The translations under genes were made by a program, and so were the position numbers. Under the pieces are notes generated by a model, which saw only the letters and a program-made list of their open reading frames with translations, searched no databases and was not told the DNA's origin. DNA of 64,000 nt from Batkoa obscura (lineage: Eukaryota; Entomophthoromycota; Entomophthoromycetes; Entomophthorales; Batkoaceae). How positions within the stretch are numbered: the stretch's first letter is position 1; each line of letters begins with the position of its first letter. Shown here one piece after another: positions 1 to 12,726 of the stretch. Where the stretch lies: assembly GCA_030770535.1 (NCBI GenBank), contig JASVEC010000009.1:1240001-1304000 (forward strand), given 5' to 3'.

Positions 1-3000
1 TAAACTCATGCCCTGAAAACCAAGAAATAATAGGATAAGTAAGGTCCGTAACTTTACGCCATAAACTTGCCATTCTATTGGAAAATACTCTAGCTGGTGC
101 AAACATAGCAACAGTATCTGAATCTCTAGCATACAATCCTCCTACATAAGCTCCAATACTACATCCTCCAACAATATCGATTGGTATCCCTGCTTCTTCA
201 AGGGCCCTTATAAAACCTAAATGAGCAATTCCTCTTGCTCCTCCTCCACCAAGGACTAAACCAATAGATCTTCCACATAGACGACGTGCCAAACGGGAAA
301 AATCAGATCTAATACCGGTATAAGATGAGGGTTGATGAATAGATTTCTTTGATAAACCTACACCAGCAACGTCAGCGTAATACTGGTGGAGTTGATCTTT
401 AAGTTCATTTAAGGTAGATAATATGGGTGGTACATTCTTCATAATAGCTTGTCGCTTGAGAGGGAACTGCACATGGTGATGTGCATGAATCCAAAGCCTA
501 GATTTCAACCAATTTTGAGTTGAACCAGAAGGTACCATATGATCTGGATGAAGAAGGACAAGCTCCTTTCTAGCTGTTGTTTTGGAGCTGATTAGAAGTC
601 TTTCGAATTCTCCAATAGAAGGATCTTTGGATCCTATGCCAATAAGTAAAATACAATCAGCTTGCCGTATACATTGACGGGTCCATGGGGAGTTTACTGC
701 CCCATCAGCAGTTAATAGAACAATTCTATGACGCTCTTCTTGTTCTATTAACCAATTTTTGAGCTTAAGTTTGCCCATCTTAGTAAACGCATGCCTTCCA
801 AGTGCAGAATGAACAGAAGCACTATTGATAACTTGAACTGACTCTCCGATACTTTGGAACGAGTCCCTCAATCTAGCAGAAAATTCTTGAATAGGCACAT
901 TCCCTTTAACTGGGACTATTGCTACTGTTTTTAAATTTGTGTTATTCTTGCCAAAACTCGTCTTTTCTATTGATGATGCTGATTTTACTCTCAAACTAGC
1001 CTGTTGTTCCATTGTTCTGCGTGCAATCATCCTTGAGATTTGAATGGTTACTTCAGGATTTGCAAGCGAAATCGCGTCGAATAAGCTCTTTGGCATCCTT
1101 GCAAGTTCAGAGTCACGAATAGCATGCAAAGTAAAAGGAAGTGGAGAGTTAGTTAACATTTCTAATTCACCAACCGAATCACCTAAACCATATTCAGCTA
1201 GTATGTTTATCCCTTGATCTTCCGATTCAGCAATAGTACGCAACCTCCCATTCAAAACAATATAGATTGCATCGCATATATCATCTTGCTTACACAAAAC
1301 TTTACCTGCGCTAGCTTGGACCCATTCAAGTGCAAAATCAATTTGTAAAACTAAAGGCGGAAGGCGATGAATAAGCCTTTTGGCTAAAGTTAACAGAATA
1401 GCAGGATGTTTTTCAGTTAAGCGATCAAGGTATTTCCTTGGCAAACAAGCCACCAAGGTATTCCCTGCTGCTGTCATGTTAATAAAAGAAGGAGTTCCTG
1501 TAATGGAGCCCAAATACCCTGCTACACATCCTTCGCGTATCTTACTTGTTGGTCCTCCTTTGCTTTTAGTTTTATGACTTGAGAATTTCTTTGATTTATG
1601 CCTAGAGCTTTCCTTATGTTTGTGCGATAAATGCTCTTTCCCGAAATTTGGAAGGCTCACGGAACTCTTCCGACTAACTAAAGCTGGTTTCTCATCCTCG
1701 TTAGTAATATTAATTGAGCCATGAAGCACTAAATAAATTCCATCTAATCTTTCACCTTTGCTGATCATAGTAGCTCCAGATTTAAGATAATAAAGTTCTA
1801 CGTGATCTTCATAGTTATCTCTTAGAGAATTAGGCGAATAAGTTCCTGATGGAGATATAGTAGATGACGCTACATCTTCTTCAGAGTAGTCTGAATCTTC
1901 TTCTTCAATCTCATCCGAATCACGAGAGTATGGCGAACTTTGTGCTCTAGACAAATCACCTGCAGAAGAAGACATTAAATGAATGTTTGGAGTCATTCCA
2001 ATTGAATCCAAAATTAACTGGTAGGACTGTTTACGAAGGCTGCTATAAATTTCCTCTTCTTCCTCATTATTTAAAGCATTTTCTGATATATGAATCACAG
2101 AATTTGAATTCCTTTCATTGGGAATTATAGTTTCTACAGCTATTGTTGCTTTCTTCTTACTTGAATCAATGTCTTTTGAGCTGTTTGATCTAGAAAGTGA
2201 AAGTTTTGAATTTATTCCTTTTGCCACATCAAGCATTGCTTCAGTGTACTTTGGATCAAAAGTTCTACTCTGTACATTATAGTTTGCAAGATCAGATACC
2301 TTCTTTTCTATCTCAAGTAATTCCTTAGACATACCAAGGTAATTATTCAAAGTGAGGAAAGTAACTCTCTGAAATCTAGTAAGAATTACTTGAACAATAT
2401 GAGCAGAAGAACTAGGAAATTTTTTAACCAGTCTTTGAAAAGCTTCTGCTGGTATAACTGCAAGGGTGGAATCACAAGTAGCTCTAGCCGTAACGTGTGG
2501 ATGTAAAGGTTCTTCCTTTAAACCAGGTGATTCTACAAAATGATCGTGTTTAACTAAGGCCAGCCCTTTATTATCAATATTTAGGTACGCGTCACTGTGA
2601 TTATCTGAGCCATCTATTTCATGTACTTTTCCTATAGTTTCTAAAATCTTCTGATAATTGAAATCATTGTTCGCAGCTCTTTTAAGTTCAACATTTTCAG
2701 TAAATAAGGATAATAAAGTGAATAAACTAGAAAGTGTTCCACCAGCTTTGACTTCAGTAAGAACGTTTTCCGAAGGTTTATCATTTGTTTGATCAGTAAA
2801 ATAACCACCTACATTCCTTTTAGTAGAAACCTGAATTTAAGTTAATAAATTTAAACTAGTTTATAGAGCTAAAATAAGGTCTACCTGAACACAACCATCC
2901 ACTACAATATAAAATGATTTCTCTTTATCAAATCCATCAAAGATGATATCACCTTTAACTACTCTTTTTGTATTTAAATATCTCGATAATTCATTAAATA

Positions 3001-3436
3001 CTGGTTCTTCTAAATAGCCGAATATTTTTATTGAAGACAAGATTGACTTTAAAAATTCATTTGGGTAATGACCTAAGTTTGATTCATCATCTGAATCATC
3101 CATATGACTAGCAATTGGCTGAAGGTCAAAGGCGTCAGATTGTTTAGGTGGAGCTTCGGTCTCAGGCAACCTTGAGTAATTGGTATGATAACGATATCTA
3201 ACATAAATATAGAACAATATTATAGCTAAGATGAATAAAAATAACAAGGTTTTATAATTGAATGAAATGGTGATGGTTTTTGATAATATTAAAAAGATTG
3301 AAGTTGGTATCCTATAAGTTATTAACAATAACAACTCGTAAATAACAGAATAAATCATTTGTAGTACTGAGCGATTTTGAAATGGGATTGAACACGTATC
3401 TGAGGTCACTTCACATGTACTCTCGAGTAAATCCAT
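1..3436 (-). CDS. NTE1: NTE1 lysophospholipase / patatin-like esterase, 3' part outside window
   Basis: ER-membrane serine esterase of the neuropathy target esterase family, which deacylates phosphatidylcholine and lysophosphatidylcholine. The start ATG is at 3434-3436. Exon 1 (2885-3436, 184 codons) holds hydrophobic segments near residues 25-80 and the first cyclic-nucleotide-binding-like fold. An intron at 2831-2884 follows, then one long exon runs to the window edge. It holds the NTE1 block RFQRVTF, further cNMP-like folds around 1020-1380, and the patatin domain with the oxyanion run GLVLGGGGARG near 230-265 and the nucleophile box GCSIG near 150-170 (usually GTSIG in yeasts). The catalytic Asp region and the stop lie beyond base 1, so the gene is cut by the window and not shown to be broken. 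The family call is firm; the regulatory role of the cNMP folds is not shown here. Confidence 0.93.
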
Positions 3437-4141
3437 TTTGAGTTTAAAAATTTTAAAAATAAATTTTTGCCTTTTTTACCTTTGTCTTTTAAACTCAGTC
3501 AATAATTTAAGAATTTTAATGAGGTAAAATGTTCATCATTTTATTACTTTCATTTAAAAATTTTGAAAATCAAAGAATAGAAATCATGTTGATGTAATTC
3601 ATTTTATACAGTTTGATGAATAAGGTATTTATATTAAAGCACGACTAAAAATTAATTCTTTGTATAAAAAAACATATAATTATTATAGTAAAACTATATA
3701 ATTTATATTAAAAATGATATATCATCCATTTAAATCTCTATTTAATTTAATATTTTTGCAAAGACTGTTTTCATTTGACTTAACCTCCTTAAATATGGAA
3801 ATTTAATTTGAAATTAGATCCATGGAATTCTAAAGTTATTTGTTGTGATTAAAATTAATAACATTAAGCCTAATAAATAATTTTTTAAGGCTCACGTAAA
3901 TATTATATATAAAGTTTTAAAAAAATTCAAACTATTAACTACCAACATAATAGACGCCGTTTCAATAATTTCACTTTTTATTAACAAATTGTATTTTGTT
4001 AAATTAGTAATTAAAATATGGGCAGGTCTTTCATTTTTTACACTTCAATTATCCATCCCTTTGTTATTTTAGCAATGTACCAAATTCTGCACAATTTACT
4101 TTTTTAAATCATTGAATTTCAATTTAATAACTCCTTAAAAA
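3437..4141. other. Intergenic, divergent promoter region NTE1 / MAD2-like
   Basis: About 700 bases of AT-rich sequence between two divergently transcribed genes. I see no coding exon, RNA gene or repeat copy in it. It should hold both promoters, but no motif stands out beyond T-rich and A-rich tracts. Confidence 0.5.
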
Positions 4142-4964
4142 ATGGAAGAAAGCTATACCTTTCCAAGTGATAACAAAGCAAAACTATTCTCATTTTTAAG
4201 TAATAAAAAATCAATGATAATGATAATAATATAAAATGTTAATATTATATAGATTGTGGAATAAACTCGTAATGAAATATAACCTCATTAAGATATAAAT
4301 TAAAAATTAGAGTTTTAGTATATAGCAAAATATTAGATGCCTCCGATTATGACAAGTTAAAAGGAGGAAATCTTTCCATTCCACAAAACTTTGGGAATGA
4401 GCATGAAGAATATGTTCAAAGTAGCATACAAAAAGCATTAGGTAAGGATTTAAACTATGATAAATAAGGCTGTTTATTTTGTAAGAATTATTTAGTGAAG
4501 AAAAATTACACCAGATTGACTTAAATATTATGTCCAAAAGAAACCATGACGTTATTGGGAAATGGTGTTTTAATGTTAATTATGAAAATGGATCAAATGG
4601 GTAAAGTATGACTACATACGTATATTTCAATATTAACCATTTTAGACGAAATCATGCAGACGATGAAAATAAGTTTGAAAATGACCTTAAAATGTTAGAA
4701 AGAAGGATAAGTAGCTCGATTAGTATGCTTTATAATTGCGGCGAAAGTATAACATTTTAAGTATTAATATTTCCGGCTGATTAATATGTTTTAGAATATT
4801 ATGAAATAGTTCTTATCGTTCATCAAGGTCTAGAAATTGAAAAAGAGTGGAAAGAAACATATCCGGGACTGATCAATACAAGTTTAAATGAACTTTTGTT
4901 ACGCGAGTTAAATGAAGAGTCTTTTAGTTTGAAATCTAAAGCTCAGTTTAATAAAAAGTTTTAG
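4142..4964 (+). CDS. MAD2: Mad2-like HORMA-domain protein (six small exons)
   Basis: Proposed exons are 4142-4199, 4253-4268, 4311-4441, 4486-4600, 4646-4746 and 4795-4964. They join in frame to 196 residues, close to the usual Mad2 length of about 200. Seen: GINSVLVYSKI near residue 21 (human Mad2 GINSILYQRGI), VIGKWCFNV in mid-protein (VLERWQFDI), a helix resembling the one before ITATVTF, and EIEKEWKETYPGLI near the C-terminal safety belt (VPEKWEESGPQFI). Mad2 is the spindle-checkpoint inhibitor of Cdc20; its HORMA fold is shared with Rev7 and Hop1. The core strand after GINS is divergent, so this could be a fast-evolving Mad2 or another HORMA paralogue. Exon 2 is only 16 bases, and the intron 3 acceptor (ending at 4485) is chosen by frame. 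No other frame gives a long reading here. Transcript data would settle the splicing. Confidence 0.66.
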
Positions 4965-5362
4965 CAATAATAAGCTATAAATAAAACATATTAAGTATTA
5001 GAGAGTTTCGAAGCAAAAATTAAATTACTTATGGTTTCAGATTAAGTTTATTTATTAAGTTGGCGATTTTCAATGGTTTATTACAGATGTTATTTAAAGG
5101 CTAGATGGGACTTTTGTGATACTTTTAAACATTAAGCATGACAAAAGGAAATGGGTGAACAAATTAGATAAATAATACTTAAAGCAATAACTTAAGCAGC
5201 ACAATGAAATATCAGTATCCGAAAAAAGAGGTTAAAAACGATTTTTTAAAAGTAGTAATAGAGCTTTATTTAAATCTAAAAATATTATTTTTAAATTTTT
5301 AGAAAATGCTATAAAAAATAATTAAACTAAATTACAAAAAGTTAAAGCAGAGGAAGCAAATA
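4965..5362. other. Gap between convergent genes, possibly decayed coding DNA
   Basis: About 400 bases between the stop of the MAD2-like gene and the stop of EPL1. A short protein-like stretch around 5060-5140 on the plus strand is soon interrupted and matches no family I know. No supportable gene. Confidence 0.35.
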
Positions 5363-7510
5363 TTAAATAAATGTTGATTGGGGATTGGGTTGGGTTACAT
5401 CATCAGACAAATAGCCATTGGAATCTGATATGTCTGCGTTTGAAATGTTTTGGTAAATGACAGGCGAGCTTAAAGGATCGGAGGTAGGTAAATTGGCTTG
5501 AGCTTCGATGTTATGCACTTCATTACAAGCATGGTCCTTATAGCTTAAAAAATATAAATATAAATAAAGAGTAAAGATTTATAAGATTACTAATTACTAA
5601 AGTTCTTTTTCTGGAATAATAGGCAAATTTTCCTTAACCCACGATTCTTCATCATTTGATTCCAAGCTATCCCTATATGTGGGCTTAGTTTTAAATCCGG
5701 AAATACGCTTCCTATCAATATAGATTCTACCCCCTCTTCCAAACCTTCTACGAAAAGCGATGGAACTAATATCTGATTCTTTTATTGAGAAATGAGGTGC
5801 AATTGTATAATAGGTTTCTGCTTTAGGAATAGTGGGTGTTTGGTATGGCGCCTTAAAATAAAATATTAAAGAAAAAGAAAAAACCAAAAAACCACTTACA
5901 TCAGTGATATCAGTATACCCTTCCAAGTCTTTCTTTTTAAGTTTCTCCAGCCTGCGTATTTTTTTGCGAGGAATAAGCTCGGAATCAAATATATCATCAT
6001 TCAAATTGATACCATGAGAGCTTGCCCTAAAAATATTAATAAAAAGTAAAAATAACAACAACATAAACTTACTTATGCTATAGTTGTAATAATTATAAAA
6101 AATTAAAATATTAGTAAAGCTTAAACTTCCAATTATTGATATTACCTCATGTTTCTTTCCATTATCTCTAATTGCTGGATCATCATATTTAATAGCAACT
6201 CTTTTCTTACATATGCTCATACGCTTTTTTAATACCTCTTCTTGCATATGTATCGCTTCTTCTCTTTTTTCTTCTCTGGCAATACTGCTATCAACAAGGG
6301 ATAATAATTTGTTCAAGTTATAACGCAAATGGTTCAATTTGTTAACATAAAAAGTATCAGTCGCACGCGTACGCCTCTGAAGTTTAATTTCTCTTCTTCT
6401 AAAACAAAGATATGGATCATTTTCCGCTTTGATGCTACGATCTAGCTAAATTAAATTAAGTTATTAGTTTTTTGGATCTTAAACATAACTCACCCTCAAA
6501 CGGGGCATGATGGTATCACTATTATTCATTTTCTTGCGCCGGTTTATCCAGTGTTGTAAAATTGCATTGAACTGTTTTTCAATAGATTTGCTTCTAGAAA
6601 AGGTTGTCTTTAACGTAACAAGTATATCATCAGGAATTTTAACCTTTTCTTCTTTCTATAGGAATGGTTTATGATCTAAAACAAAAACACTTTATAAATA
6701 ACTTACTGGATCAATTCTACCATCTGCCACTGCATCTTCCAACAGCTTTAAAATTTCTTCAAATCTAGACTCGTTTATTTTCTTCACTGTTTGGTCTGAA
6801 TATGTTTTGATGAAATTGTAATCCTCTTCATCCATGCAATAACTGATTCCAATAGAAGTGTCATAATACTCTGTATACTTTATGTACTCTTGAGGCTGTT
6901 GGAAATCGGGTTGATAAAATACCGAATAATCATCTACCAATTTCGATGCATCTGGCGTTGGTATATAATTTGAAGCAACATGACCACCTGTATAAGCAGC
7001 TTGTGCCGACTTTATTGCAGCTTGCAAATGATGTTCCTAAAATAACTTAATTAGACACGTAGACAAAAACTCGAGAATTTGATAGAAATTGTTTAAATAA
7101 ATAGTTGAATTTGATTGGCTAAAACATAAAATTATGTAAGGTTGAAGTCACTTGGAATTAGTCAATTCCAGCCAATTAACTTGCGACAAACATAGAGAAC
7201 AAATGGCTGGAATTATTATTATGGAATATAGTGATAATATGTGATAAAATATACAAAACTCATATAAAATCCATTAAAGCGTTGACAAAAAGGTAACAAA
7301 GTGGTATAAATAATGGATAAAAATCGATAAAAAGTAAAAGAAAATAAACAAATTTACCTCTTCTTCTTCTTTTTCAACTCCTGTCTCAATTTGAACTGCA
7401 CTCCGTTGAGAAGTGAGCGCTTCAATATCTGGAGCATCTTCAGTCTTGATTAAAGGTAGGGCTTTTTTTATATCTACCTTTCGACTTCTAAAGTTCATTC
7501 TCGTGCTCAT
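5363..7510 (-). CDS. EPL1: Enhancer of polycomb-like EPL1, NuA4 scaffold subunit
   Basis: Scaffold of the NuA4 / Piccolo histone acetyltransferase, which binds Esa1 and Yng2 on nucleosomes. Exons: 7358-7510, 6707-7036, 6494-6655, 6146-6445, a 5-base exon 6073-6077, 5900-6026, 5598-5851 and 5363-5543, giving 503 residues. Family marks in order: an N-terminal basic stretch (FRSRKVDIKK), EHHLQAAI, YIPTPDAS, DEEDYNF, HWINRRKK, DPYLCFRRREIK, then a coiled basic segment. These match the EPcA domain. Intron 1 is long (7037-7357, 321 bases); the others are 46-70. The last exon is needed because the exon before it runs into a stop at a good donor (GTAATT at 5592-5597). The tail beyond residue 440 is serine- and asparagine-rich and not recognisable. 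Confidence 0.92.
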
Positions 7511-7676
7511 TGTTTATACCTTGTCAAATAAACTAGATCTTTTGCTCAATATACGCTCCTACTAACCTACTTTATATATAAACTACACTTAATATTGAAT
7601 ATATATAAAATTCTTTTTAAACAACAACCCCAGTATCTATAGGGGATCAATGCGTATAACACAAACTGCTACTTTG

Positions 7677-7895
7677 ATTGGATACTTTAATTTATTACTC
7701 ATTCTTATTTGCTAACTAAGGATCAAACTGCATCTCTAATTGGTGGCTAAGCTTTTCAAAAAATCAATTGGCTAATTAGTGATTTCTTTCTCCTTATTAT
7801 TCCCTTTTATCATCTCTCATTTGGCAATTTCGCCCCATTAATAAAATGTTTGGTTGATAAAATGAATAATCCATTTAATTAGCTGTTAATTGGCT
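7677..7895. promoter_or_regulatory. CCAAT-box cluster upstream of EPL1
   Basis: Four ATTGG words (inverted CCAAT) on the plus strand, near 7677, 7739, 7767 and 7889, lie 165-385 bases upstream of the EPL1 start. They read as CCAAT in the direction of the gene. Binding by the HAP/NF-Y complex is inferred from the motif only. Confidence 0.4.
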
Positions 7896-8383
7896 GATTT
7901 CAGTAATTTAACCTTTGAGTAAATTTAGATAAACTTTAAAATTTAAATAGCCTATATTAAATATACTGAGGCACATTATTAATACAAATTTGTGTGAAAA
8001 ATAAGACTTAATGTGATACTTTAAGCTTTTTGACTGTCTTATAAGATATAGTTAATAGCTAATACTCAAACTTATAATTTTATTAAGTGAGTTTCTATTC
8101 TTTTTAACTCTCGCTATTGCAACACTTGTTCTAAATCCCTGTAATTTAAAAACTAAACAAACATAAGACTCACTTTGAATTATTTTATTATTTTAGCCAA
8201 TAATTTTTGTATAAAACTGTACTGATGAAACATGTTTATTAAAAATGAACATTCATAATCATTTAGTATTATATAATAATATGGTTTGAATAGTTTGAAT
8301 TGATTCATAATTTGACTTTTTAAAAAATTAAAACTTAAGAAGATTTTACAAATGTTACAATTTAGTCAAATCATTATCATATA

Positions 8384-8480
8384 GGGATGTATTTTCTTGT
8401 TTAAGGATTTTACTAACAACTTTTCCGCTCAAATAGTGCTTAAAAAATGGGAAAAATAATGAAACCAAAAAAACACCCCC
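8384..8480 (+). mobile_element. Miniature inverted-repeat element (GGGGATG family), copy 1
   Basis: 97-base copy. One end reads GGGATGTATTTTCTTGTTT; the other, inverted, reads GGGGGTGTTTTTTTGGTTT. The core carries CGCTCAAATAGTGCTT. Eleven related copies lie in this window, in both orientations. Flanks are TATA-like (ATATA before, GTATA after), so any target duplication is short and unclear. It is non-coding, so it was presumably moved by the transposase of a DNA transposon not seen here. Confidence 0.85.
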
Positions 8481-8660
8481 GTATAGTTAAATCAATTGTG
8501 ACGTTATATGAAAGTATAATCAGAGCTCATAATATTCTAATACAATTCTTAATATTGAACAATAAAGGAAGTAGAAAGATTTAAAAAAAGCTTAAAAATA
8601 TATAATTTTATATTTTGAAATAAGTATAAAAAATCTATAGAGTTGTGGTTATGAACGAAA

Positions 8661-10750
8661 TTAATTTTTAGCGGCAGGGATCTTGTTAGAAAACTTTTTA
8701 AATTTGGCTACATAAAATCCATCCATATTGTGAGTGTGAGGATAATACCTTTTAGTTAAATTCAGAGTAGGATGAAACTTCTTTTCATTGAAACTAAAAA
8801 AATAAATAAATTATAATACATAATTTTATATATGTTACCTTGTAAATCCATCAACTCCAAAAGTAAGTCCAGTATCAACCAACTTTACATTTCCACGCTT
8901 CATAAGTGCATAATTAACAACAGATTCATTTTCTTCAACTGTAACTGAACAAGTTGAATAAACTAAATATCCACCTGTTTTAGAGTTAGCATCAATGGAG
9001 TCAATAGCTGCTAAAATTAATTCTTTTTGTAACTTAGATAACATGGCGAAATCTTTTTCACTCTAATTTTATTATAAGTAAATAAATAAATAGACATATA
9101 TTAACTTACCCTGCTTAATTTGACAGAGGGATCCTTAGATATAACACCAGTACCTGAACAGGGGGCATCTAATAAGATACGATCAAATCCTCCAATTACT
9201 TTTGGAAACATTCTACCATCGTAATTGCATACTACTGAGTTTTTGACACCTAAGTTGTATTATATTAAGTTATTTGAAAGCCATCTTATGAGAAAGAAAT
9301 TACCTAATCTATGGATGTTAGCTTTAAGAGATTTGGTACGATCTTTAGTAGAATCATTGGCAAATATACAACCTGTATTTTTCATTAAAGCAGCCATATA
9401 TGTGGTTTTTCCACCTGGAGCTGAACACATATCCAAAACAAATTCACTGGGTTGAGGATTTAAAGCAACAACTGGAAGCATAGAAGAAGCAGCTTGGAGC
9501 ATATAATGACCAGCTAAATATTCTGGGGTAGCACCTACTGGGACATTTGAATCGAAAACTTGTAAACCTACTTTACTCCATTTCCCTAATGGGTCAACAT
9601 TAATACCTCTACCAATTAATGCCTGTGCTAAATCTCTACGACGAGTTTTTAAAGTATTGGTACGAATAGTTACTGGACGTGGCACTTCATTTGCTTCAAA
9701 GAAATCGATAGCTTCAGACACAGGGAATAATCCAATTAATTTATTCGTTAGTTCTATGGAATACCCATAATATAATGATACATCTCTAACTAATTGATCA
9801 ATATAATCACTACGGTACTTATTAGGATCTCTTTGATGTTTAAAATCATTCAATACGCGAACAATTTCCTGTATTCTTATTTTAACATCTACTAAATCTG
9901 GAACCTCTTGTTTTTCTTGTTCAGTTTGCTCTTCGTCAGGTAATTGGAACCTGTCCTCTTCTTCTAATTCTTCTCTCACTTTTGCATCCTCTATTTCCTC
10001 TTCATTTAATTTTTCATCTTCTTCTTGCTTTTTGTTTAATTTTATCGCCTCTTTTTCAAACTCTGTTAACTAAAAAATATACTTGTTTAAATAATAGAAA
10101 TAATAATAGTTTTATAAATTACCTTTTCTTCGTCTTCTTCTTCGTCTTCTTCTTCTTCTTGTTCCTCTGATTCATTTTTGTTATCGAATTCATCATCCTA
10201 AGATAAAATTATAAGCCATTTGCATTTAATATTAAGAGATAAGACTAACAGGTAAATCTAATTCTTCGGAATCATCAGAGTCATAAGTTTTTCTTTCAAC
10301 AACATTGTTAAGCTTAGGCTTCAACCATTTATTATTATCATCACTGAACCCAACATTCCTAATGAAAAAAATTAATATGTTATCATATATAACCATCTAA
10401 AACTATACCCTTTACGTTTTAATTCTGGGTCTTCTTCGTCACTTGAGTCGAATAAATCGCTAAAAATAAGGTTAAAAAGAGAAAGAAAACTAGAATTTAA
10501 ATTACTTCTGTGGCAAAGTTTCTTCTTTTTCAACATCATAGTCAAACAAGTCTACTTCTTCATCACTATCTTCACTCTTTTTGGCTTTATTCTTCTTTTC
10601 TTGAGCTACTTTTTCTTTCTTTTCTTGCTTTACTTTTGGTTCTTTCTTTTTATTACTCTTGACCTTTTCTTTCTTTTCTACTTCTAGGATCTTTGGTTTT
10701 GGATCCGGTTGATGCTTTAACTTTCTTTTCTTTCCTGCTATTTTGGCCAT
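8661..10750 (-). CDS. NOP2: NOP2, nucleolar 25S rRNA (cytosine-5) methyltransferase
   Basis: S-adenosylmethionine-dependent m5C methyltransferase of the NOP2/NSUN family, needed for 60S ribosome assembly. About eight exons: exon 1 10506-10750, exon 2 ending near 10459, small acidic exons to about 10125, a long exon about 9303-10070, then about 9112-9250, 8838-9059 and 8661-8794. The N-terminus is a lysine- and glutamate-rich nucleolar tail with an acidic run, typical of Nop2. The RrmJ-like fold starts near [13 protein letters not shown]. The SAM-binding motif [11 protein letters not shown], motif [19 protein letters not shown] and motif [14 protein letters not shown] are intact, and both catalytic cysteines (PCSG, STCS) are present. 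DPSVK and the acidic tail favour Nop2 over the tRNA-directed relatives. Confidence 0.93.
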
Positions 10751-12726
10751 ATTTGTTCAAAAATGAATTTTTTTATTATTTCAAAATTGGAATTGAACTA
10801 TTTTAAGTCAAAGTTGGGATTGTATTTTGGGATTTAAATAAAAATTAACTTTTAAACTAATGTTACTAAATCTAAACAATATTAAATAAGATTTATATAT
10901 AGCTATTGAATTGATTAGAACAAAATTTGCAATCTTAATTTACTTTATAGTGTAGTATTTGATTGTTAGGTATCATTTATAAAAGATACATTAATGCCAA
11001 TAATGCTATTATCATTTGGTACCTTTATTACGACTTATACTATAAAATAAAATTATGTAAAATTAACAATACACTAACAATATTTGAGCAGCAGATATAT
11101 AATGTCTTAGTTTTATTAACTATAGTTTTATAATTATTTTGTATATAAAATATAACCTTGATGAAATAACTTTTTATTAAATCAAAGTGCTTACGATTAA
11201 GTTTAATATTTATGCTGTACTATAACACTATAATAAATCTTCATTTTCCTTCTAATTTAATAATTTTTATAACATTCTAAGTATTGAAAGAATATCTACA
11301 TTTAAAAACTCAAGCTTTTAATTTATAAAATTTAACATAACCTGAATAGCTGATTTTGATGATAAATTATTGCCATTCGTGATTTAATAAATGTCTTTTT
11401 TTACTTAAATTTATTGTAGTAGAGGTACAACCAAAAATGAAATAGCTAGTTTAAATTTTTTAGGACAATAACAGAATTAAAATGTATAAATAAATTGTCT
11501 AATATTTATGATTCAAAAACAAGAATCTGATTTATAAACCTTACCTTTATATTTTTATAACAATAAAATTACTATGAAGGTATTCATATTAGTTTCAACC
11601 ATTTAACAATAATTCCTCAACGAATGAAACACCATAAATTTAATAACTATTTAAAAGCTATAATGCTTTATCCTATATATTAATTATTTTTGGAGTGGTA
11701 GAGCATTAGACTAGATATGCTTGTCATTACTTTAAAATCGGATAAAAGATTTTCTTAATAATTTAAAACCGTGTTTATTGTTTATTTATTACAATTGTTT
11801 CTAAAAATTATAAACCCATTTAAATTAAGCTTACATCAATAGCTTCATAGCGATATTTGTATAAAAATAACAAAAAGTTAAATGTTCTATCTTTTTAATG
11901 ATATAACATTTCAAAAACTTGTAAGCTACAGCTTAAGGTTAATTAAATTTGACAAGTTGATAATAATAACTATTAAACTTAAGACCAAAACAAATAATAA
12001 TTAATGTGCTAGTAGTAGTATGTTAATAAGAAGTATCAAATATTATCAGTAATATAGTAGTAACCTTTTTATAGAAGGCACTTCGTCCTTTAAAAGTTCA
12101 TTAATCATATTAAGTTCTTATTGTGGCTAAAATGAAATCTATATAGTATTATAAAGGCTTAACACAAATAAGAATAAGTTTTATCGTATAAAATTCTAAT
12201 GTCACTCAAATCAATTTTGTTAGATAAAATAGCAATAAACTTCTTTTAAAATGTGTACTACTATCGTTTTTTAATTTTGACAATTATTACTTTTGAAAAC
12301 AAGTCAAAAAATAACCTTCTAAAATATTCAATTTAAACAATACAATTTACTCAAGTCCAATGTTTTTGTTATTTATTCGATAAATTATACAAACACTGCA
12401 ATATTTTTGGACAACAAAAATCCTGAAAATTTGCTCTTTCAACTCTACCAAAGTAAAAGTTAAAAAATTTGCCATTTTTAGTTTAATGAGATCTGAATTT
12501 AAAACCAGTGAACTTTGAAAGTATGCGGCATGATTGGCTATTTTTCTTAATGATATTCAAAGTCTGTCAGCGATCAAAAATAACTTTAATAAATACAAAA
12601 TTAAAGTAATAAGTGACTGCTTTTTTAAAAAACTTAAATATTTGTTACTTCAAAGTACAAGTTAATAGTTATAATAGTTATATAATTTTGATTTTTATAG
12701 AGTTTATTTGTTTTTAGTTTATAAAT
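10751..12726. other. Long intergenic stretch with no gene seen
   Basis: Nearly 2 kb of AT-rich DNA between the divergent NOP2 and cysteine-module genes. I find no coding frame, no confident RNA gene and no repeat copy. A short GAGTGGTAGAGCATTAG run near 11694 recalls a tRNA D-arm, but no cloverleaf follows. Confidence 0.45.

Larger units (their letters stand above)
7511..8660. other. Intergenic, EPL1 promoter side and 3' flank of NOP2
   Basis: Besides the CCAAT words and the miniature element at 8384, this 1.15 kb holds only AT-rich sequence. TATATATAAA near 7571 could be the EPL1 TATA box. No gene seen. Confidence 0.45.

Noticed and set aside
1380-1577. Plus-strand open frame
   Set aside because: Antisense shadow of the NTE1 exon.
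4307-4537. Minus-strand 76-residue open frame
   Set aside because: Hydrophobic junk composition, antisense to the better-supported Mad2-like exons.
9225-9455. Plus-strand open frame
   Set aside because: Antisense to the NOP2 catalytic exon.
10125-10197. Glu-rich GAAGAAGAC-type run as a microsatellite
   Set aside because: It encodes the acidic tail of NOP2 in frame, a normal family feature.
11690-11760. tRNA-like GTGGTAGAGCATTAG word
   Set aside because: No anticodon or T-arm pairing follows; no cloverleaf can be drawn.
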